Numbered from the stretch's first letter, positions 24,585-32,915 are shown. The stretch: DNA of 36,264 bases from Falsiroseomonas selenitidurans (GCF_012103215.1 NZ_JAAVNE010000054.1:1-36264); one strand, 5' to 3'. The notes: generated from the letters alone by a model not told the origin. Numbers and translations are program-made.

Positions 24585-25184
24585 TCAGCGCCGCGACAGC
24601 GCCACCAGGTAGGTCACCATGGCCGCCGAGCGGTTCTCATAGGCGGTGGGCCGCGGCGGGCCGAGGCTGAGGCAGTCGCCAGGGCCGAGGCAGTGGGTCG
24701 CGCCGCCCTCGTGGAAATGCAGCTCCCCCTGCATGACCCAGATTGCGTGGCCGCGCGTCGGCGCGTAGGATTCGGCCGGGAAATCCACCCGCGCCCCCGG
24801 CGGCAGCTCCACCAGCACCAGCTCCGGCTCCGCCCCCGGCGGGGAGACGGCGCGGCGGACATAGCCCGTGCCCGGGTCGCGCCAGCGCGGCTGGGCCGCG
24901 GCGCGGCTCAGCGACACCGGCTCCAGCCCCTCCGCGCGGGCCAGCAGGGCCGACAGCGTCAGGCCCAGCGCGCCGCAGAGCCGGCCGAGCAGGGCCGCGG
25001 TCGGGCTCGCCTCCACCCGCTCCACCTTCGAGATCATGGCGCGGGAGACCGCGGAGCGGCTGGCAAGCTCCGCGATCGACCAGCCGCGGGACTCCCGCTC
25101 CGCCTTCAGGCAGGCGGCGAGCCGGGCGCCCGCGGGGTCGCCGGCGGGATCCGGGGCCGGATTTTCATCTTCCATCCTGGACAT
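24585..25184 (-). CDS. XRE family regulator with C-terminal cupin
   Basis: The 199-residue protein joins an XRE helix-turn-helix (about residues 20-75: WSIAELASRSAVSRAMISKV, then GRLCGALGLTLSALL) to a cupin sensor domain (about 105-190, with GHAIWVMQGELHFHEGG and LGPGDCLSLG). Such proteins sense small molecules such as amino acids, polyamines or sugars and repress adjacent genes. A palindromic operator lies at its own start, suggesting autoregulation. An ATG at 25175 is an alternative start. It is divergent from a small conserved gene 40 bases away and converges on ispB. Confidence 0.93.
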   Translation of the reverse strand: MSRMEDENPAPDPAGDPAGARLAACLKAERESRGWSIAELASRSAVSRAMISKVERVEASPTAALLGRLCGALGLTLSALLARAEGLEPVSLSRAAAQPRWRDPGTGYVRRAVSPPGAEPELVLVELPPGARVDFPAESYAPTRGHAIWVMQGELHFHEGGATHCLGPGDCLSLGPPRPTAYENRSAAMVTYLVALSRR

Positions 25185-25187
25185 TCA

Positions 25188-25201
25188 TCCACCATAGTGG
25201 A
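25188..25201. promoter_or_regulatory. Operator palindrome of the XRE-cupin regulator
   Basis: TCCAC (25188-25192) and GTGGA (25197-25201) flank CATA, making a 14-base palindrome three bases upstream of the regulator's ATG and 23 bases upstream of the divergent gene. TATGGT, read on the minus strand inside it, could be a -10 element. XRE-cupin repressors often bind sites of the form TCCACTATAGTGGA. Confidence 0.6.
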
Positions 25202-25224
25202 CGCATGATGCAACGCAACAACCG

Positions 25225-25455
25225 ATGAGCCGCGAGGCCGCCGCCCCCGGCCTGGGCCATAATGGTGGCCCGCCGCTGGAGGATCCGGACCCCGATGCGG
25301 GCTACCGCGCCTATGTCTGGCGCCGTGCCCATCGCAAGGCCTGGAAGACGCCCCCGCCCGAGATCGCCCTGCGCCGCCTGGCGCGGGCGGAGGAGCTGGG
25401 GATGAGCTACAAGGCCTACACGCTGGAGATCCTGGAACGCGGGCGCTACCTGTAG
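25225..25455 (+). CDS. Small conserved protein with GHNGGPPLED motif
   Basis: The 76-residue protein contains GLGHNGGPPLED near its start, a motif common in small alphaproteobacterial proteins, followed by a basic helical segment (YVWRRAHRKAWKTPP, IALRRLARAEELGMSYKAY, LEILERGRYL). The second half could bind nucleic acid or another protein, but no function is known. It is divergent from the XRE-cupin regulator across 40 bases with the operator palindrome, so it is probably under its control. Confidence 0.75.
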   Translation: MSREAAAPGLGHNGGPPLEDPDPDAGYRAYVWRRAHRKAWKTPPPEIALRRLARAEELGMSYKAYTLEILERGRYL

Positions 25456-25476
25456 CGCCCGCGCACCGCCTGGGCT

Positions 25477-26874
25477 TCAGACCACCGTCAGGCTTTCCCG
25501 GCGCAGCTGCACCGCCACCGCGTCCAGCGCCTTCGCCGTGCGCTCCACCATCGAATCCACCTCGTCCGTCGTCATGATCAACGGCGGGGAGAAGGCGATG
25601 GTGTCGTTGGCCAGGCCGCGCAGGATCACGCCCTGCTCCTCGCCCGCCTTGGCCAGGCGCGGGCCGACCTTGGCGGAGGCCTCGAAGTTCTTGTGCTCGG
25701 CCTTGTCGGCCACCAGCTCGATCGCCGCCACCATGCCGATGCCGCGCACCTCGCCGACCAGCGGATGGTCCGCGAAGCGGTCGCGCAGCGCCTTCTGCAT
25801 GTGCGCCCCCACGGTGCGGACATGGTCCACGATGCGCAGCTCGTCGTAGATCTTCAGCGTCTCCAGCGCGACGGCGGCGGCGACGGGGTGGCCGGAATAG
25901 GTGAAGCCGTGGCCCCAGGTGCCGATGGTCTGGGAGCCATCCGCCAGACCCTGGAAGATCCGGTCGTTGATGATGATGGCGCTGATCGGCAGGAAGGAGG
26001 CGCTCAGCGCCTTGGCGCAGGTGATGATGTCGGGCGTGATGGAATAGGTCTGGCAGCCCCAGTAGCTGCCCGTGCGGCCGAAGCCGCAGATCACCTCATC
26101 GGCCACGAACAGCACGTCGTGCTTGCGCAGGACGGCCTGGATCTTCTCGAAATAGGTGGCCGGCGGCACCATCACGCCGCCGGCGCCCATCACCGGCTCG
26201 GCGAAGAAAGCGGCCACCGTCTCCGGCCCCTCGCGCAGGATGGTCTCCTCCAGCTCCGTGGCCAGGCGGGTGGCGAAATCCTCCTCCGACTCGCCGGGCT
26301 TGGCGCCGTGGTAGTGGTGCGGCGTGGAGATGTGGATGAAGCGGTCGGAGACCGGCAGGTCGAACATCTTGTGGTTCACCGGCAGGCCGGTGAGCGAGCC
26401 GCTGGCGATGGTGATGCCGTGATAGGCCTTGAGGCGGGAGATGACCTTCTTCTTCTCCGGCCGGCCGATCGCGTTGTTGAAGTACCACACCATCTTCAGC
26501 GCGGTGTCGTTCGCCTCGGACCCGCTATTGGCATAGAACACCTTGCTCATCGGGCAGGGCGCACGCTCGATCAGCATCTCGGACAGGTCGATCAGCGGCT
26601 CGTGCGATTTGGCCGTGAAGGCGTGGTAGAAGGGCAGCTGCTTCATCTGCCGGTGCGCCGCCTCGACCAGGCGCTCATTGCTGAAGCCGAGCGAGGCGCA
26701 CCACAGCCCGGCGACGGCCTCGATGTATTCCTTGCCCTGGTCGTCCCAGACCCGCACGCCTTCGCCGCGCGCGATCACCAGCGGCCCGTTCAGCGCATGG
26801 GCGCGGTGGTCGGTGTAGGGGTGGAGCACATTCGCGATGTCGCGGGCGGCGTTCGAATTGCGGGGCGGGGTCAT
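25477..26874 (-). CDS. Class III PLP-dependent aminotransferase
   Basis: The 465-residue protein is an omega-aminotransferase of fold type I, of the group often annotated as aspartate aminotransferase family or SpuC-like polyamine/omega-amino acid:pyruvate transaminase. PLP contacts are visible: ANSGSEAND (115-123), AYHGITIASGSLTGLP (150-165), Asp259 in LFVADEVICGFGRTG, and Lys288 in TCAKALSASFLP as Schiff-base lysine. The actual amine donor is not determined. The ATG at 26874 is preceded by GGAG six bases away; the open frame upstream is noncoding. A short GGGCG/CGCCC hairpin (26885-26898) lies in the leader. Confidence 0.93.
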   Translation of the reverse strand: MTPPRNSNAARDIANVLHPYTDHRAHALNGPLVIARGEGVRVWDDQGKEYIEAVAGLWCASLGFSNERLVEAAHRQMKQLPFYHAFTAKSHEPLIDLSEMLIERAPCPMSKVFYANSGSEANDTALKMVWYFNNAIGRPEKKKVISRLKAYHGITIASGSLTGLPVNHKMFDLPVSDRFIHISTPHHYHGAKPGESEEDFATRLATELEETILREGPETVAAFFAEPVMGAGGVMVPPATYFEKIQAVLRKHDVLFVADEVICGFGRTGSYWGCQTYSITPDIITCAKALSASFLPISAIIINDRIFQGLADGSQTIGTWGHGFTYSGHPVAAAVALETLKIYDELRIVDHVRTVGAHMQKALRDRFADHPLVGEVRGIGMVAAIELVADKAEHKNFEASAKVGPRLAKAGEEQGVILRGLANDTIAFSPPLIMTTDEVDSMVERTAKALDAVAVQLRRESLTVV

Positions 26875-27000
26875 GTTGTTCTCCGGGCGCTCTCGCCCTG
26901 AAGCATAGGCCAATCCCGAACGACAGGGAGCCATCCTTCGGCCAAATTCGCGCCACCCGCACCCACCGATGGGGGGATCCCCCCCCAGTTCCACGCGACA

Positions 27001-27029
27001 TTTATGCAACACGGATCCGGAATTATACG
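27001..27029 (+). promoter_or_regulatory. Candidate promoter of the outer-membrane protein gene
   Basis: TTTATG (27001-27006) and TATACG (27024-27029) are exactly 17 bases apart. The -10 is good and the -35 weak. Transcription would start near 27036, leaving a leader of about 60 bases. Confidence 0.45.
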
Positions 27030-27060
27030 ATACCACAACAAATCGACTGGCGCCTGCGTC

Positions 27061-27093
27061 GGGTTTTTTTACCCTCCTCCTGCATCAGGAGGA
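27061..27093 (+). promoter_or_regulatory. Structured leader with a sequestered Shine-Dalgarno
   Basis: TCCTCCT (27075-27081) is perfectly complementary to AGGAGGA (27087-27093) with a GCATC loop. The second arm is the Shine-Dalgarno of the following gene, six bases before its ATG. Just upstream, GGGT (27061-27064) and ACCC (27071-27074) can pair around six T residues. Together they could limit ribosome access until melted or bound by a factor. Confidence 0.6.
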
Positions 27094-27098
27094 CCATC

Positions 27099-28328
27099 AT
27101 GCGCAGGTCTGCCCCCTTCCTTGTCGCTTCAGTGCTGCTCCTGCCATACGCAGCAACCGGGCTTGCCGCTGATCTGTTCAGAGGAAGCTTCGTCATCGAC
27201 GGTCAGTCCGCATCAGCCGGCAGCAACAACATCCAAGATTTTGCTGACCTCTTCACCAACCGTGGGCTGCGTTCTCTGTCGAGCAGCTACACGGACGTGT
27301 CGGCGGCGACTGCGGATGTTTCGCTCCGGGGGGTACCCGCTACGCTTTCCTACGCCGCGAATTCCACAACCCTGCGCTTCATCGTGCCCTCGGCGGGAAT
27401 CAATGAGTCCTTCACCGGCGCCACCCGCGACGAGTCGCAGGACCTGGCGCTCGAGTGGTTCAAGGGGGCCGGGGGTGCAGCACTCACGCGCCTTCTGCGC
27501 CAAGCCGTGGCGACCACGGCCGTGGATCCCCTCGCGGGAAACCCGAACAGCCTGATGTCCCAGATGGGCGCAGCAGACTTCAACCTTGCCACGGGGGCCG
27601 CGCCGAGTGCGGGGCTGGCGGGTGGCAGTCGCTTTGGCCTCGGAGCTCGCTTCGGCAGCTACAGCGCTGGCGATCACGACACTCAGACCTACAGCCTGCC
27701 AATCGGATACCGCTTCGACTTCGGGAGTAGCGGAACGCTGCTTATTGACGCGCCGATGACCCTGAGTTCGACATCTAACGCGGAGGCTTATTCAGGTTCG
27801 CTGGGCATTGGCTACCGCATCCCAATGCGCCTTGGTCAGCCCGACTGGTTGACCTGGTCTTTGACCCCCGTGGTCCGCGCCGGTGCGGTCGGCTCAACCG
27901 AAATCGGCTCGGTTGGCGGCATCTGGTCGGCCAGCCTGACCAGTACCCTCACGCTAAGCCTGCCGGGCGGCGGCGACCTGACCATGGGCAATATGTTCGG
28001 TCGTCTGGACACGCTGCCAATCAAGATCGCCGATTACGACATCAGCTACGAGCTTTCCAACTACATCTACCGCAATGGCTTGGTCTATACGCGTCCAGTA
28101 GGGGAGATGTTCGGCCGCAGCGTGTCGGCTTCGCTGTTCGTGTTGGATACACGTTTCACGGGCGATGATCTGTACGTGAAGTCGTACCAGGAATTCGGCG
28201 CCTTCCTGAATATTGGGGATCCGATCCGGATCCTGGGGGCGCCAGTGCCAGTCCGTATCGGCGCAACCTATCTGACCGGAGAAAATGACTACAGGGGCTT
28301 TACGCTCAACCTGGGCGTTACCTTCTGA
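27099..28328 (+). CDS. Putative outer-membrane beta-barrel protein
   Basis: The 409-residue protein has a signal peptide (about residues 1-23, cleaved near GLAADLF). The rest is rich in alternating strands with glycine, serine and aromatic residues, and it ends in TLNLGVTF, whose terminal Phe is the usual signal for barrel insertion by BAM. The N-terminal part, about 24-150, may be a separate periplasmic or passenger-like region. The C-terminal part from about 170 looks like a 10-14 strand barrel. No family is recognised. Codon use is visibly less GC-biased than in neighbouring genes, suggesting transfer or distinct selection. Its ribosome site is in a hairpin. Confidence 0.72.
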   Translation: MRRSAPFLVASVLLLPYAATGLAADLFRGSFVIDGQSASAGSNNIQDFADLFTNRGLRSLSSSYTDVSAATADVSLRGVPATLSYAANSTTLRFIVPSAGINESFTGATRDESQDLALEWFKGAGGAALTRLLRQAVATTAVDPLAGNPNSLMSQMGAADFNLATGAAPSAGLAGGSRFGLGARFGSYSAGDHDTQTYSLPIGYRFDFGSSGTLLIDAPMTLSSTSNAEAYSGSLGIGYRIPMRLGQPDWLTWSLTPVVRAGAVGSTEIGSVGGIWSASLTSTLTLSLPGGGDLTMGNMFGRLDTLPIKIADYDISYELSNYIYRNGLVYTRPVGEMFGRSVSASLFVLDTRFTGDDLYVKSYQEFGAFLNIGDPIRILGAPVPVRIGATYLTGENDYRGFTLNLGVTF

Positions 28329-28348
28329 CGGAGGTTCGCCCAGCGCCT

Positions 28349-28384
28349 GGAACGGGCTATGGAGGAAGTGAACGTGCCCGTTCC
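28349..28384 (+). repeat. 9-bp perfect inverted repeat before the molybdoenzyme gene
   Basis: GGAACGGGC (28349-28357) and GCCCGTTCC (28376-28384) are perfect inverted copies with an 18-base spacer that contains GGAGGA. The pair sits between the beta-barrel gene and the molybdoenzyme gene. It could end the first transcript or be a regulator site for the second. Confidence 0.45.
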
Positions 28385-28402
28385 GTGAAGCGAGGGTGAG
28401 TG

Positions 28403-30709
28403 ATGACCGAGATCAAGCCGCATTCCTCCCATTGGGGCGCCTTCGAAGCGGTGGTGGAGGGCGGCAGGCTGGTGCAGGCGCGGCCCTTCGGGCGCGATCC
28501 GGAGCCGGGCTCGCTGCTCGCCTCCATGCCGGATGCGGTGCACAGCGCGGCGCGCATCGACCGCCCCTATGTGCGCGCCGGCTGGCTGCGCGGCGAACGG
28601 CGCGGCGCGGCGCGCGGTGGCGACCACTTCGTGCCGGTGGGCTGGGACGAGGCGATCCGCCTGGTGGCGGAGGAAGCGGCGCGGGTCCGCGCCGACCATG
28701 GCGCGCCCAGTATCCTCGGCGGCTCCTATGGCTGGTCCTCGGCCGGGCGCTACCACCATGCGCGCACGCAGCTGCACCGCTACCTCGGCATGGCCGGCGG
28801 CTTCACCAGCCAGGTGACGAATTATTCCTACGGCGCCGGCATGACGCTGATGCCGCATATCCTCGGCACCAATGAGGTGATCCAGGGCCGCGTCACCGAC
28901 TGGGGCAGCATCGCGCGCAACACGAAGTTGATGCTGTGCCTGGGCGGGTTGCCGCGGAAGAACGGGCTGGTCACGGCGGGCGGCGGCGGCGCGCATGAAT
29001 ACCTGCCGCTGATGCGCCGCGCCGCGGAAGCCGGGGTGCGCTTTGTCAACATCTCCCCCTTCCGCGGCGATACCGAGGATTTCCTCAACGCCGAATGGGT
29101 GCCGATCCGCCCCGGCACCGATGCGGCGCTGATCTTCGGCATGGCGCATGTGGTGCTGGAGGCCGGGCTGCAGGACAGCGCCTTCCTCGACCGCTGCACG
29201 GTGGGCTTCGACCGGTTCCGGGACTACGTGCTGGGTGCCACCGACGGCACGCCGAAGACCGCCGAATGGGCGGCCGCCATCACCGAGGTGCCGGTGGAGA
29301 CCATCCGCCGCCTGGCGCTGGAAGCCGCCGGCGCGCCCACCATGTGCACCGCCACCTGGTCCATCCAGCGCGCCGAGCATGGCGAACAGCCCTGGTGGGC
29401 GCTGGTCGCCTTCGCCGCCATGCTGGGCGGCATCGGCAAGCCGGGGCAGGGGATCGCCTTCGGCTATGGCAGCATCAACGGCATGGGCACGCCGCGCGTC
29501 GATCTGCCAAGCGTCTCCGGCCCCGCCGTCCGCAACCCCTGCGGCGCCTATATCCCCGTGGCGCGGGTGACGGAGCTGCTGGAGCGGCCGGGCGAGATCC
29601 TGCAATACAATGGCCGCGACCTGCTGCTGCCGGATATCCGGCTGATCTGGTGGGCCGGCGGCAACCCCTTCCACCACCACCAGGACCTCGGCCGCCTGCT
29701 GCGCGGCTGGAACCGCGCCGATACGGTGGTTGTGCAGGAGCCGTGGTGGACCGCCGTCGCCCGCCACGCCGACATCGTGCTGCCGGCGACAACGACGCTG
29801 GAGCGCAACGACATCGGCAGCTCCTCCCGCGACCGCTTCGTCACCGCCATGCACCAGGCGGTGGCGCCGGTCGGCCTGGCGCGCAACGACGTGGACATCC
29901 TGGCCGACCTGGCCGATGCCGCCGGCTTCCGCGCCGCCTTCACCGAACAGCGGGACGAAAGCGCCTGGCTGCAGCACATGTATGGCCGCTGGCGGCAGGC
30001 CTGCGCCGGGCACGGCATCGTCGTGCCGGATTTCGATCAGTTCTGGGAGGCCGGGCATGTCGAGATCCCGCCGCCGGAGCAGGACTACGTCCAGTTCGCC
30101 GACTTCGCCGCCGACCCGGCGGCCAATCCGCTGGACACCCCCTCCGGCAAGGTGGAGATCTTCTCCGAGACCATCGCCCGCTTCGGCTATGCCGAGACGC
30201 CGGGCCATGCCGTGTGGCACGAGCCGCGGGAGTATCTCGGCAGCGCCATGGCGCGGACCTATCCGCTGCACCTGCTGTCCTTCCAGCCCGCCACAAGGCT
30301 GCACGGGCAGCTGGACAGCGGCCGGGTGGCGGCGGCGGACAAGATCCAGGGGCGGGAGAAGCTGCGCATGAACCCGGCGGATGCGGCGGCCCGCGGGCTG
30401 GCGGATGGCCAGGTGGTGCGCGTGTTCAACGACCGCGGCGCGGTGGCCGCCGGGCTGGTGGTAACGCCGGATATCCGCCCCGGCGTCGTCGCCATGGCGA
30501 CCGGCGCCTGGTGGAACCCGGAACGCCCGGGCGCGACGGATAGCGCCTGCGTGCACGGCAACCCGAATGTGCTGACGCAGGATGTCGGCACCTCCCGCCT
30601 CGGCCAGGGCTCCGCCGCGCAATCCTGCCTGGTGCAGATCGAGGCCTGGACCGGCGACCTGCCCCCCGTCACCGTCCACGCCCCGCCACCCGGCGCCATG
30701 GCGCCCTGA
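28403..30709 (+). CDS. Molybdopterin oxidoreductase, BisC/TorZ-like
   Basis: The 768-residue protein belongs to the DMSO reductase family (bis-MGD molybdenum enzymes), in the subgroup of biotin sulfoxide, TMAO and methionine sulfoxide reductases. GGSYGWSSAGRYHHAR carries the likely molybdenum serine (Ser113), followed by LGMAGGFTSQVTNYSYGA as in BisC. There is no N-terminal [4Fe-4S] cysteine motif and no Tat leader, so it should be cytoplasmic and take electrons from a soluble donor. Substrate is not fixed by sequence. The ATG at 28403 is used in place of a GTG one codon earlier. No redox partner or chaperone gene is adjacent. It converges on the ABC permease genes. Confidence 0.92.
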   Translation: MTEIKPHSSHWGAFEAVVEGGRLVQARPFGRDPEPGSLLASMPDAVHSAARIDRPYVRAGWLRGERRGAARGGDHFVPVGWDEAIRLVAEEAARVRADHGAPSILGGSYGWSSAGRYHHARTQLHRYLGMAGGFTSQVTNYSYGAGMTLMPHILGTNEVIQGRVTDWGSIARNTKLMLCLGGLPRKNGLVTAGGGGAHEYLPLMRRAAEAGVRFVNISPFRGDTEDFLNAEWVPIRPGTDAALIFGMAHVVLEAGLQDSAFLDRCTVGFDRFRDYVLGATDGTPKTAEWAAAITEVPVETIRRLALEAAGAPTMCTATWSIQRAEHGEQPWWALVAFAAMLGGIGKPGQGIAFGYGSINGMGTPRVDLPSVSGPAVRNPCGAYIPVARVTELLERPGEILQYNGRDLLLPDIRLIWWAGGNPFHHHQDLGRLLRGWNRADTVVVQEPWWTAVARHADIVLPATTTLERNDIGSSSRDRFVTAMHQAVAPVGLARNDVDILADLADAAGFRAAFTEQRDESAWLQHMYGRWRQACAGHGIVVPDFDQFWEAGHVEIPPPEQDYVQFADFAADPAANPLDTPSGKVEIFSETIARFGYAETPGHAVWHEPREYLGSAMARTYPLHLLSFQPATRLHGQLDSGRVAAADKIQGREKLRMNPADAAARGLADGQVVRVFNDRGAVAAGLVVTPDIRPGVVAMATGAWWNPERPGATDSACVHGNPNVLTQDVGTSRLGQGSAAQSCLVQIEAWTGDLPPVTVHAPPPGAMAP

Positions 30710-30731
30710 GGCGCCGGGGGCGGGCAGGACG

Positions 30732-31547
30732 CTACCGGCGCAACCCGTCCGCCACCAGCGTGCAGCCGGCGACCGCGGCCAGGATCGCCAGCCCCGGCCA
30801 GACCGCGACCCAGGGCGCGCTGAACACCAGGTCCTGCGCATTGGCCAGCATGTTGCCCCAGCTTGCCGCCGGCGGGGCGATGCCCAGGCCAAGGAAGCTC
30901 AGCGTGCTTTCCGCCAGGATGGCGCCGGCGACGGTCAGCGCTGCGGCGATGGCGACCGGCCCGGCGATGTTGGGCAGCACATGGCGCGCCAGCACCCGCG
31001 CCTCCCCGGCGCCCAGCGCGCGCGCCGCGCGCACATAGTCGCGCGCCAGCACGGACAACGCCGCGGCGCGGGCCAGCCGCGCCACGCCGACCCAGCCGAA
31101 GACGGACAGGATGGCGACGATGCGCAGAATGTCGGAGGTCGGCTCCCCGCGCGGCAGGCCGATCCGCCCGGTATCGGCGGCGGCCAGCACCACCAGCACC
31201 GGCAGGGCGGGCAGGGCCAGCATGCCATCCGCCAGCCGCATCAGCAGCGCATCCACCAGCCCGCCGCGCCAGGCCGCCAGCAGGCCGATGGCGGTGCCGA
31301 GCAGTGTCGCCGCGAGCGCGGTGGCCAGCCCCACTGCCAGCGAAACCCGCGCCCCCTGCAGCAGCCGCAGCAGCACGTCGCGGCCGAGGTCGTCGGTGCC
31401 GAGCGGGTTGGCGGGAGACGCCGGGGCGAAGCGGTTGAACAGATCCGGCGCGAAGGGGTCCTGCCCCAGCCACGCCGCCACCCAGGGCGCGGCGATGCCA
31501 CCGGCCGCCAGCAGGCCGAGCAGCAGCAGGCCAAGGCGCAGCCTCAT
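30732..31547 (-). CDS. ABC transporter permease, DppC/OppC-like
   Basis: The 271-residue membrane protein is a peptide/nickel-type permease of the DppC group. It opens with a helix (LGLLLLGLLAAGGIAA), has the OppC-type GTDDLGRDVLLRLLQGAR, and about five further helices. The EAA loop that contacts the ATPase is in YVRAARALGAGEARVLARHV, then LPN. It lies 64 bases after the DppB-like gene and is the last gene of the leftward transporter run. No ATPase gene follows: the next gene is the convergent molybdoenzyme. Confidence 0.92.
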   Translation of the reverse strand: MRLRLGLLLLGLLAAGGIAAPWVAAWLGQDPFAPDLFNRFAPASPANPLGTDDLGRDVLLRLLQGARVSLAVGLATALAATLLGTAIGLLAAWRGGLVDALLMRLADGMLALPALPVLVVLAAADTGRIGLPRGEPTSDILRIVAILSVFGWVGVARLARAAALSVLARDYVRAARALGAGEARVLARHVLPNIAGPVAIAAALTVAGAILAESTLSFLGLGIAPPAASWGNMLANAQDLVFSAPWVAVWPGLAILAAVAGCTLVADGLRR

Positions 31548-31569
31548 GCCATGAAGCGCCGCCCGCTTC

Positions 31570-31604
31570 CCCCCTCCGGGGGCGCAGGATCGGGTGAGGG
31601 GGGA
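31570..31604. repeat. Second copy of the G-rich intergenic repeat
   Basis: CCCCC (31570-31574) and GGGGG (31578-31582) form a short stem, followed by GGATCGGGTGAGGGGGG up to 31604, which matches the tail of the 5652-5692 element at 14 of 17 bases. It fills the gap between the two permease genes. Confidence 0.45.
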
Positions 31605-31611
31605 ACCCGCC

Positions 31612-32544
31612 TCATGCCAGGCGCGGGTCCAGGGCCCGCTGAGCGAGGTCGGCGGCCAAGGTCGCCAGCATGGTCACTAGCGCCACCAGCAGCAAGGCCA
31701 CCAGCGCCAGGTTGGTGTCGTTGCCCATGACCGCATCATAGATCAGCTTGCCCATGCCGGGCCGGGCGAACAGCGTCTCCGTGATCAGCGCGCCGCCCAC
31801 CAGGCTGCCGGCATCCAGCGCCGCCACCTGCAGCACCGGCACCGCGGCATTCGGCGCGGCGTGGTGGACCAGGATGCGCCCTTCCGGCGCGCCGCGCGCC
31901 CGCGCCGCGGTGATCCAGGGCGCCTGCAGCACCTGGGTCAGCTCCGCCGCGCTGTGTCGCGCGTAGCCGGCAAGGTTGGCCAGCGCCAGGGTGGCCACGG
32001 GCAGCACCAGATAGGGCAGGGCGGCCAGGCCGCCCTCCTCCGCGCTGCCGCCCGCCGGCAGCCAGCCGAGCGTGACGGCGAAGACGATGATGAGCAGGAT
32101 GCCGAGCCAGAAGCTCGGCGCCGACTGGCCAAGGATGGCGACGGCGTCCGCGAAGGGCGCGAAACGTGGCCGCATCGCCGCCAGCGCACCCAGCGACAGC
32201 CCGACCAGCGCCGAGACCGCCACCGCCGCGCCCAGCAGCACCAGGGTGGACAGCAGGGCCGGCCCGATGATCTGCGCCACCGGCTGCGCGAACAGCCGCG
32301 AATAGCCGACCTCGCCGCGCAGCACGGCGCCGGACCAGGCCAGGTAGCGGGTGGCCAGCGGCTGGTCGAGGCCGTGCAGCGCCCGCATCCGCGCCGCATC
32401 CTCCGCCGTCAGCCGCGGGTCGCCGGCCAGCGCCAGGTCGATCGGGTCGCCCGGCATCAGGCCGATCAGCAGGAACATGGCGAAGGACAGCAGCGCCAGC
32501 GTCACCGCGATCTGCACCAGCCGTGCGGCCAGCAGGCGGATCAT
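31612..32544 (-). CDS. ABC transporter permease, DppB/OppB-like
   Basis: The 310-residue membrane protein is a peptide/nickel-type permease of the DppB group. It starts with MIRLLAARLVQIAVTLALL and LMPGDPIDLAL, the family's N-terminal helix and PGDP motif, then DQPLATRYLAW and GEVGYSRLF, and five or more helices. The EAA loop spans WITAARARGAPEGRILVHHA. Its ATG overlaps the stop of the VOC gene by four bases (ATGA), so it is translationally coupled to it. It would pair with the DppC-like protein to form the channel for the solute-binding protein encoded upstream. Confidence 0.93.
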   Translation of the reverse strand: MIRLLAARLVQIAVTLALLSFAMFLLIGLMPGDPIDLALAGDPRLTAEDAARMRALHGLDQPLATRYLAWSGAVLRGEVGYSRLFAQPVAQIIGPALLSTLVLLGAAVAVSALVGLSLGALAAMRPRFAPFADAVAILGQSAPSFWLGILLIIVFAVTLGWLPAGGSAEEGGLAALPYLVLPVATLALANLAGYARHSAAELTQVLQAPWITAARARGAPEGRILVHHAAPNAAVPVLQVAALDAGSLVGGALITETLFARPGMGKLIYDAVMGNDTNLALVALLLVALVTMLATLAADLAQRALDPRLA

Positions 32545-32915
32545 GGCGGGGCCTCGTGGCAGACGGCCTCGATGCGGTTGCCGGAAGGGTCGCGCAGGAA
32601 GGCGGCGTAGTAATGCGCGTGGTAGTGCGGCCGCAGGCCCGGCGGGCCATCATCCTCACCGCCCGCCGCCAGCCCCGCCGCGTGGAAGGCGCGGACTGCG
32701 GCGCGGTCGGGCGCGCGGAAAGCCCAGTGGCAGCCGGGGCCGGCGGGCGCGGCGCCGGCGCGGATGGTGAGGTAGCCGGCCGCCTCCCGCGATCCGTAGC
32801 CGATGGCGTCCTCCGCCCGCCAGACGCAGGCCATGCCGAGCGGCGGCATCACCGCATCATAGAAGGGCGCCGCACGATCCAGGGCGCCGATGGCGATGGA
32901 GACATGGTCCAGCAT
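32541..32915 (-). CDS. VOC (glyoxalase-like) family protein
   Basis: The 124-residue protein has the vicinal oxygen chelate fold: MLDHVSIAIGALDRAAPFYD starts the first beta-alpha-beta unit, and PHYHAHYYAAFLRDPSGNRIEAVCH ends the second (given here in two overlapping pieces: PHYHAHYYAAFLRD and DPSGNRIEAVCH). His4 and the late glutamate are the likely metal ligands. The reaction is unknown; members include glyoxalases, dioxygenases and resistance proteins. Its ATG shares one base with the stop of the solute-binding protein gene and its stop overlaps the DppB start, so it is embedded in the transporter operon and may act on the imported compound. Confidence 0.88.
   Translation of the reverse strand: MLDHVSIAIGALDRAAPFYDAVMPPLGMACVWRAEDAIGYGSREAAGYLTIRAGAAPAGPGCHWAFRAPDRAAVRAFHAAGLAAGGEDDGPPGLRPHYHAHYYAAFLRDPSGNRIEAVCHEAPP

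Larger units (their letters stand above)
26875..27098. other. Divergent intergenic region before the beta-barrel gene
   Basis: The region separates the leftward aminotransferase from the rightward outer-membrane gene and contains no gene. It holds a 14-base perfect palindrome GGGGGGATCCCCCC (26971-26984), a candidate promoter and a structured leader, annotated separately. Its right half is clearly less GC-rich than the neighbouring genes. Confidence 0.6.

Noticed and set aside
26971..26984. GGGGGGATCCCCCC palindrome as an operator
   Set aside because: A G-run/C-run palindrome is easily produced in such GC-rich DNA and no second copy or related site was seen.
27044..27070. Intrinsic terminator with a seven-T tail before the beta-barrel gene
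   Set aside because: The available stem is only CGAC/GTCG with a ten-base loop, too weak to call; no rightward gene ends just upstream. It may still be part of the structured leader.
28289..30892. 867-residue open frame antisense to the molybdoenzyme
   Set aside because: Shadow frame; no domain pattern, Gly/Ala/His/Arg-rich.
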